Source: an uncultured Eubacteriales bacterium
GTDB taxonomy: Bacteria > Bacillota > Clostridia > Oscillospirales > Oscillospiraceae
DNA length: 25,810 bases
Reading direction: 5' to 3'
NCBI GenBank assembly: GCA_900546515.1
Contig: URDG01000036.1
Span: forward strand, 1-25,810
In this document: piece after piece, positions 21,679 to 25,810 of the stretch
Position numbering within the stretch: position 1 is the stretch's first letter
Layout of the letters: every line of letters starts with the position of its first letter
Translations under genes and position numbers: made by a program
The notes under the pieces: generated by a model
Seen by the model: the letters and a program-made list of their open reading frames with translations, nothing else
Told to the model about the DNA's origin: nothing
The model's database searches: none

Positions 21679-22866
21679 ATGGGAAATATAGTTCGTATTC
21701 TCTCTGACCTCTGGGAAACCTCCGGTTTCTTCATGCTGGCTGCCGACTGGCGTCAGATCGTTATGATCGTCATCGCCTGCGTGCTGCTGTATCTCGGCCT
21801 TGTCAAGCAGTTTGAGCCGCTGCTGCTCGTCGGCATCGCCTTCGGCATGCTGCTGACGAATCTTCCCGGCTCCAATATGTACCACCCCGAGCTGTGGGAC
21901 CGCTATATTGCCGGTGAGATAACTCTCACCACCATAGTCCATGACGGCGGTCTGCTCGACGTGCTGTATATAGGCGTCAAATCCGGGCTCTACCCCTCGC
22001 TGATATTCATGGGCGTCGGCGCGATGACGGACTTCGGCCCGCTTCTCGCAAATCCCAAGAGCCTGCTGCTCGGCGCTGCCGCTCAGTTCGGCATCTTTGT
22101 GGCTTTCCTGCTCGCCATCGTTATCGGCTTCCCCAGCAACGTCGCTGCCTCTATCGGCATCATCGGCGGCGCAGACGGCCCGACAGCTATCTGGCTGACT
22201 TCCAAGCTCGCGCCCGATTATCTTGCCCCCATCGCCATTGCGGCTTACTCGTACATGGCGCTGATCCCGCTGATCCAGCCTCCCGTGATGAGAGCTCTCA
22301 CAACAAAAGAAGAGCGCGAGTGCAAGATGGAGCAGCTCCGCCCCGTCTCCAAGAAGCAGAAGGTTCTCTTCCCGATAATCGTCACGGTTTTTGTGTGCCT
22401 GCTGCTCCCGTCAGTCGCTCCCCTGCTCGGCTGCCTCATGCTCGGCAATCTCTTCAAGGAGTGCGGCCTGACCGACCGACTTTCCGACACGGCGCAGAAT
22501 GCTCTGATGAACATCGTCACGATCTTTCTGTCCACCTCCGTCGGTGCAACGGCGCTCTACTCCCGCTTCCTTACGCTCCAGACCATCGAGATCATCATCC
22601 TCGGCCTGCTTGCCTTTGAGTTCGCCACTGTAGGCGGCATCCTGCTCGGCAAGCTGATGTACAAGCTCTCCGGCGGCAAGATCAACCCGCTGATAGGCTC
22701 TGCCGGCGTCTCCGCCGTTCCGATGGCCGCGCGTGTCTCCCAGAAGGAAGGCCAGCGCGCCAATCCGTCGAACTTCCTGCTGATGCACGCAATGGGCCCG
22801 AACGTGGCCGGCGTCATCGGTTCCGCCGTTGCCGCAGGCTTCCTCCTCGCCGTATTCGGCGGCTGA
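21679..22866 (+). CDS. oadB: Sodium-pumping oxaloacetate decarboxylase beta subunit
   Basis: It decarboxylates carboxybiotin and uses the energy to export Na+. The 395-residue product has about nine membrane segments. The family signature is present: FPSNVAASIGIIGGADGPTAI (about 150-170, by sight), containing the conserved Asp that binds Na+. A second region, GSAGVSAVPMAARVSQKEG, matches the conserved substrate-side loop. Translation starts at the ATG at 21679, where AAGGAGC lies about 5 bases upstream; an ATG at 21634 lies inside the biotin carrier gene and is not needed. This gene completes a four-gene operon followed by a terminator. The set links organic-acid decarboxylation to a sodium gradient. 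Confidence 0.95.
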   Translation: MGNIVRILSDLWETSGFFMLAADWRQIVMIVIACVLLYLGLVKQFEPLLLVGIAFGMLLTNLPGSNMYHPELWDRYIAGEITLTTIVHDGGLLDVLYIGVKSGLYPSLIFMGVGAMTDFGPLLANPKSLLLGAAAQFGIFVAFLLAIVIGFPSNVAASIGIIGGADGPTAIWLTSKLAPDYLAPIAIAAYSYMALIPLIQPPVMRALTTKEERECKMEQLRPVSKKQKVLFPIIVTVFVCLLLPSVAPLLGCLMLGNLFKECGLTDRLSDTAQNALMNIVTIFLSTSVGATALYSRFLTLQTIEIIILGLLAFEFATVGGILLGKLMYKLSGGKINPLIGSAGVSAVPMAARVSQKEGQRANPSNFLLMHAMGPNVAGVIGSAVAAGFLLAVFGG

Positions 22867-22901
22867 GAGCTGCACGCTGCGTATATATCCTGAACATGTC
22901 A

Positions 22902-22938
22902 GATCCCCCGGGCTGTCAAAATAACAGTCCGGGGGATC
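22902..22938 (+). terminator. Terminator of the oad operon
   Basis: GATCCCCCGG (22902-22911) and CCGGGGGATC (22929-22938) form a 10-bp stem extended by CTGT/ACAG, with a 7-base loop. The U tract is short (TT). It lies 35 bases after the last gene. Confidence 0.82.
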
Positions 22939-23095
22939 TTCGGTTCTGACGCTCTGCCGGTCATGCGTATCATGCGCCCGTCCCCGCATCTTCAAAGGCC
23001 TAACGATGCGAAAACAAACGCTTCTGTTCCGCCCGGCGGCGGAATAATGATTAAAATACCACGCGCGATACGCTTTGTCAACAGAAATGCAAAAA

Positions 23096-23125
23096 ACCGG
23101 GGTGGAAAACCACTCCGGTCTTTTT
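23096..23125. terminator. Bidirectional terminator after khpA
   Basis: ACCGGGGTGG (23096-23105) and CCACTCCGGT (23110-23119) pair with one G.U around AAAA. A T run follows on the + strand and an A run precedes, so it works both ways. It ends the - strand ylxM-ffh-rpsP-khpA operon. The rest of 22939-23131 shows nothing else. Confidence 0.9.
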
Positions 23126-23131
23126 TGTTCC

Positions 23132-23362
23132 TCAGTCCATGATCTCGACTGAAACTTTTTTGCCCTTTCTCTGGGCAACGGCCCGCATAAGTATACGGAT
23201 CTGCTTGACGATCCTGCCCTGCCGGCCAATGACCTTGCCCATATCGCCGTCGGCAACGCGAACCTCAAACACGGTCTCGCCGTCGGCCTTGCGCTCGGTC
23301 ACAGAGACTTGATCCGGGTTATCGACAAGACTCTGCACAATGTAGGTCAAAAGTTCTTTCAT
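23132..23362 (-). CDS. khpA: KH-domain RNA-binding protein KhpA
   Basis: The 76-residue single KH domain has the VIGRQGRI loop (the GxxG motif) between helices, a typical size for KhpA/YlqC. In Gram-positives it pairs with KhpB (Jag/EloR) and binds RNA, influencing cell elongation. AAGGAGC lies 12 bases before the ATG. It follows rpsP by 18 bases, the usual place. In most Firmicutes rimM, trmD and rplS come next; here a terminator follows instead, so the cluster is cut short. Confidence 0.94.
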   Translation of the reverse strand: MKELLTYIVQSLVDNPDQVSVTERKADGETVFEVRVADGDMGKVIGRQGRIVKQIRILMRAVAQRKGKKVSVEIMD

Positions 23363-23380
23363 GCAGGTTGATGCTCCTTA

Positions 23381-23617
23381 TCAGGCCTCGACCTTTTTCA
23401 GAAGGCCGCGGACGGTATCGGTGGGCTGTGCGCCGTTTGCGATCCAGTACTTTGCACGCTCCATGTCGACCTTGAGCTTGTCAGCCTCAGCAGAGGGATC
23501 GTAAACGCCGATCTCTTCGATGAAACGACCGTCGCGGGGGCAGCGGGAGTCTGCCACGACTATGCGGTAGTAAGGTGCCTTCTTGGCGCCCATTCTGCGC
23601 AGTCTGATTTTAACCAT
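23381..23617 (-). CDS. rpsP: 30S ribosomal protein S16
   Basis: The 78-residue product MVKIRLRRMGAKKAPYYRIV is unmistakable S16, with the conserved DSRCPRDGRFIEEIGVYDP block. It stabilises the assembling small ribosomal subunit. The start is the ATG at 23617 with GGAGGTG about 9 bases upstream; an in-frame upstream codon at 23635 overlaps that site and is rejected. The 68-base gap after ffh holds a small weak hairpin (ACGC-GAGA-GCGT), which could modulate the higher expression needed for a ribosomal protein. Confidence 0.97.
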   Translation of the reverse strand: MVKIRLRRMGAKKAPYYRIVVADSRCPRDGRFIEEIGVYDPSAEADKLKVDMERAKYWIANGAQPTDTVRGLLKKVEA

Positions 23618-23685
23618 GTGTATATTCACCTCCATGTATTTTCTTTTTATATTACAAAACGCTCTCGCGTGTTGTAAGCCATCTG

Positions 23686-25062
23686 TCAGAAGCCGGGGAA
23701 TCCGCCGAAGCCTCCAAGACCGCCAAATCCGCCGGATCTCCTGCCCATCTTCTTCTGCAGCTTCTTCATGTTCTTTCCCGAAAGCTGCTTGACCATCTGC
23801 TGCATGGCCTCGAACTGCTTGAGAAGCCTGTTGACATCGACTACCGACGTTCCGGAGCCTGCGGCAATGCGCTTTTTGCGGCTGGAGTTGAGCATTGAAG
23901 GATTATCCCGCTCTGCCTGCGTCATAGAGAGGATTATCGCCTCCTGACGCGCCATCGCCCTGTCGTCGATCTTCGCGCCTGCGAGCGCTCTGGCGTCGAC
24001 TCCCGGGATCATTCCCGCAATGTCGCCCAGATCGCCCATATTTTTGAGCTGACCCATCTGATCGAGATAATCAGAGAGAGTGAAGCGGTTGGCGCGAAGC
24101 CTTTCCGCCGCCTCAAGAGCCTTCTTCTCGTCAAAGCTCTGCTCGGCCTTCTCGATGAGCGTGAGCATATCGCCCATACCGAGGATACGCGAAGCCATAC
24201 GGTCGGGGTGGAACGGCTCGATCATATCGAGCTTTTCGCCCGTGCCGATAAACTTGATCGGCTTGCCTGTCGCAGCCCTTATCGAAAGTGCTGCGCCGCC
24301 GCGCGCATCGCCGTCAAGCTTCGTAAGCATGACGCCGGTAACGCCGAGAGCTCCGTCAAACGCGGTCGCCGCATTGACGGCATCCTGGCCTGTCATTGCG
24401 TCCACCACAAGCATAATCTCTGCCGGTTCCACAGCGTCGCGGATGTTCTGCAGCTCCTGCATGAGCGCCTCGTCTATATGGAGGCGGCCCGCAGTATCAA
24501 GGAACACCATATCGTTGCCATGCTTTTTTGCATGCTCCACAGCGGCCTTGGCTATATCCACGGGGTCTGTCTGCCCCATCTGGAACACCGGGATATTCAG
24601 CTGTGCGCCCACAGTCTCCAACTGCTTTATAGCAGCCGGACGGTAAATATCGCACGCGGCGAGCAGAGGGCGCTTGCCCTGCCTGCGCATATAGGCAGCA
24701 AGCTTTGCGCCGTTGGTGGTCTTACCTGCGCCCTGCAGGCCGACCAGCATCACGACGCTTGGGGATTTGGAGCTGATGTTCAGCTTCTGATTCTCGCCGC
24801 CCATGAGCTTGCACAGCTCTTCGTTGACTATCTTTATGACCATCTGCGCCGGGGACAGAGCCTCCAGCACATCAGCGCCGGTGGCGCGCTCAGTGACGGT
24901 CTTTGTAAAATCCTTGACTGCTTTGTAGCTGACGTCGGCCTCGAGAAGCGCCATACGCACCTCGCGCATGGCATCCTTCACGTCTGCGGCGGTCAGCCGG
25001 CCCTTGCCGCGGAGCTTTTTGAAGGCGGCATTCAGTTTTTCGGTCAAGCTTTCAAATGCCAT
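23686..25062 (-). CDS. ffh: Signal recognition particle protein Ffh (SRP54)
   Basis: It binds signal sequences of nascent membrane proteins and targets ribosomes to the membrane with FtsY and SRP RNA. The 458-residue length is typical. An N domain (1-85) is followed by the GTPase G domain with GLQGAGKTTNGAKLA (108-122), DTAGRLH (189-195), TKLDGDARGG (247-256), and the Met-rich M domain (about 330-440) with SRKKRIAAGSGTSVVDVNRL. The product ends in a Gly/Phe-rich tail (GGFGGLGGFGGFPGF). The G1 motif has Asn in place of the commoner Thr or His (KTTN), as seen in some Clostridia. It starts 3 bases after ylxM and heads the cluster with rpsP. Confidence 0.97.
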   Translation of the reverse strand: MAFESLTEKLNAAFKKLRGKGRLTAADVKDAMREVRMALLEADVSYKAVKDFTKTVTERATGADVLEALSPAQMVIKIVNEELCKLMGGENQKLNISSKSPSVVMLVGLQGAGKTTNGAKLAAYMRRQGKRPLLAACDIYRPAAIKQLETVGAQLNIPVFQMGQTDPVDIAKAAVEHAKKHGNDMVFLDTAGRLHIDEALMQELQNIRDAVEPAEIMLVVDAMTGQDAVNAATAFDGALGVTGVMLTKLDGDARGGAALSIRAATGKPIKFIGTGEKLDMIEPFHPDRMASRILGMGDMLTLIEKAEQSFDEKKALEAAERLRANRFTLSDYLDQMGQLKNMGDLGDIAGMIPGVDARALAGAKIDDRAMARQEAIILSMTQAERDNPSMLNSSRKKRIAAGSGTSVVDVNRLLKQFEAMQQMVKQLSGKNMKKLQKKMGRRSGGFGGLGGFGGFPGF

Positions 25063-25065
25063 ATA

Positions 25066-25422
25066 CTATACCTCAAGCCTCATTGTCTCGATCTGTGCCG
25101 CGGCATCATCTGCGATTTCCAGCGCCTCGCCGCTGCACAGCTTTTTCAGGCGTTCCATCTGTCCCAGCAGCTTATCCAGCGACTGCTGCGTCCGGGAAAA
25201 GCGCCGTATAAGCCCGGTCTTTTCCTCAATATCCTGCAGCGATGATTCTGCGCGGCGGATATTATCCCACACGCCCTGACGCGATATGCCGAGCTGCTCT
25301 GCAATCTCCGCGAGCGACAGATCATCATTATAATGAAGATCATAGCACTCGCGCTGCTTGGGAGTAAGGAGCTCCCCGTAAAAATCAAGCAGCATGCTCT
25401 GCATCAGCCTGCCGTCCTCCAC
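25066..25422 (-). CDS. ylxM: YlxM-family helix-turn-helix protein (UPF0122), SRP-associated
   Basis: The 118-residue protein is nearly always found just before ffh in Firmicutes. It shows LLDFYGELLTPKQRECYDLHYNDDLSLAEIAEQLGISRQGVWDNIRRAE, read in pieces: a sigma-70 region-4-like helix-turn-helix with recognition helix ISRQGVWDNI. The rest is a coiled helix. It modulates SRP in streptococci. Translation starts at GTG (25422) with AGGAGGGG about 7 bases before. A consensus promoter precedes it. Confidence 0.95.
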   Translation of the reverse strand: MEDGRLMQSMLLDFYGELLTPKQRECYDLHYNDDLSLAEIAEQLGISRQGVWDNIRRAESSLQDIEEKTGLIRRFSRTQQSLDKLLGQMERLKKLCSGEALEIADDAAAQIETMRLEV

Positions 25423-25458
25423 GGTTCTCCCCTCCTGTCAAGCGTCTTACCTTTGCAG

Positions 25459-25487
25459 AGTATATACCTGCCGCCGCCCGCTGTCAA
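25459..25487 (-). promoter_or_regulatory. Promoter of the ylxM-ffh-rpsP-khpA operon
   Basis: On the - strand a perfect TTGACA (25482-25487) and TATACT (25459-25464) are 17 bases apart, about 40 bases before ylxM. The spacer is very GC-rich. Confidence 0.88.
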
Positions 25488-25596
25488 GTATTTTTTCTTG
25501 TCAGCCATGTATTTTGCCTTTTTGTGAAATATATGGAGCAGTGCCCTGCGTAGGAAAGCCTTCATAAATAAATTCTCGAAATTTTGAAAAAAAATG

Positions 25597-25625
25597 TTGA
25601 CATTTCTGCAATGCTCTGGTAGAAT
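25597..25625 (+). promoter_or_regulatory. Promoter of the tRNA genes
   Basis: A perfect TTGACA (25597-25602) and TAGAAT (25620-25625) are 17 bases apart, about 30 bases before the tRNA. The tract upstream (25580-25595) is A-rich, like an UP element. Confidence 0.88.
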
Positions 25626-25654
25626 TCGTATTGCTGTTCAGAAAGATAGCAAAT

Positions 25655-25731
25655 GGCGGCATAGCTCAGTTGGCTAGAGCATGCGGTTCATACCCGCAGT
25701 GTCCCCGGTTCGAATCCAGGTGCCGCTACCA
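25655..25731 (+). tRNA. tRNA-Met (anticodon CAT), elongator type
   Basis: The cloverleaf reads: acceptor GGCGGCA pairing with TGCCGCT and a discriminator A with encoded CCA (25729-25731), D stem GCTC/GAGC, anticodon stem TGCGG/CCGCA with loop TTCATAC (anticodon CAT at 25689-25691), T loop TTCGAAT. The anticodon stem lacks the three G-C pairs of an initiator tRNA, and the acceptor end resembles the elongator tRNA-Met of Bacillus. The T stem has a C-A mismatch (CCCGG/CCAGG). It has its own promoter. Confidence 0.95.
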
Positions 25732-25734
25732 GAC

Positions 25735-25763
25735 AAAGGCGCAGCGTTTTCACTGCGCCTTTT
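25735..25763 (+). terminator. Hairpin between the two tRNA genes
   Basis: AAAGGCGCAG (25735-25744) and CTGCGCCTTT (25753-25762) form a 10-bp stem with an 8-base loop. Only a short U run follows. It is either a weak terminator, leaving some read-through to tRNA-Glu, or a processing hairpin. Confidence 0.72.
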
Positions 25764-25767
25764 ATAT

Positions 25768-25810
25768 GGCCCGTTGGTCAAGCGGTTAAGACACCGCCCT
25801 TTCACGGCGG
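25768..25810 (+). tRNA. tRNA-Glu (anticodon TTC), cut by the window end
   Basis: The first 43 bases match the start of tRNA-Glu: GGCCCGTTGGTCAAGCGG, and the anticodon arm CCGCC-CTTTCAC-GGCGG with anticodon TTC at 25801-25803. The remainder (T arm and acceptor 3' strand) lies beyond the window. No separate promoter is visible in the 36-base gap, so it is probably transcribed with tRNA-Met. Confidence 0.9.

Overview
The window looks like a chromosomal segment of a spore-forming, GC-rich anaerobic Firmicute, probably class Clostridia and, by inference, an Oscillospiraceae-type gut bacterium. The evidence is the ylxM-ffh-rpsP-khpA cluster, a split sodium-pumping oxaloacetate decarboxylase, a BofC-like protein, a collagen-like protein of exosporium type, consensus sigma-A promoters and AAGGAGG ribosome binding sites. 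No phage, transposase, CRISPR array or resistance gene is visible, so most of the window is core or slowly evolving chromosome.

Layout. 1-1480 (+): a two-OB-fold SSB-like protein and a small secreted protein of unknown function. 1582-7143 (-): a five-gene ABC transporter operon made of a DUF3798-type binding lipoprotein, a fused two-domain ATPase, two permeases and a small acidic membrane-anchored protein. It is preceded by a consensus promoter and a hairpin-rich leader of about 160 nt. 7379-8287 (-): aldose 1-epimerase. 8575-9924 (+): NADP-type glutamate dehydrogenase. 9997-12620 (-): an MBOAT/DHHW pair for polysaccharide O-acetylation. About 12725-13012 (-): a structured non-coding RNA with its own terminator, best explained as 6S RNA. 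13042-13752 (-): a DUF1292 protein and a BofC-like protein. 13983-18384 (+): a bifunctional class A penicillin-binding protein, a small unknown protein with its own strong promoter, and an SH3b/NlpC-P60 cell-wall hydrolase. 18456-19172 (-): a collagen-like protein. 19522-22866 (+): oxaloacetate decarboxylase alpha, gamma, biotin carrier and beta genes in one tight operon. 23132-25422 (-): khpA, rpsP, ffh and ylxM. 25655 to the end (+): elongator tRNA-Met and the start of tRNA-Glu.

How the genes fit together. GdhA and the sodium-pumping decarboxylase suggest amino-acid or dicarboxylate metabolism with membrane energisation by a sodium gradient. Their promoters share a nearly identical 18-bp block, which suggests joint control. 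The PBP, NlpC/P60 hydrolase, MBOAT/DHHW pair, BofC-like and collagen-like proteins concern cell envelope and spore surface.

The best candidates for undescribed biology are the DUF3798 transporter with its structured leader and small fifth protein, the shared gdhA/oad promoter element, and several conserved-looking small proteins of unknown function. All calls come from reading the sequence; no database search was run.
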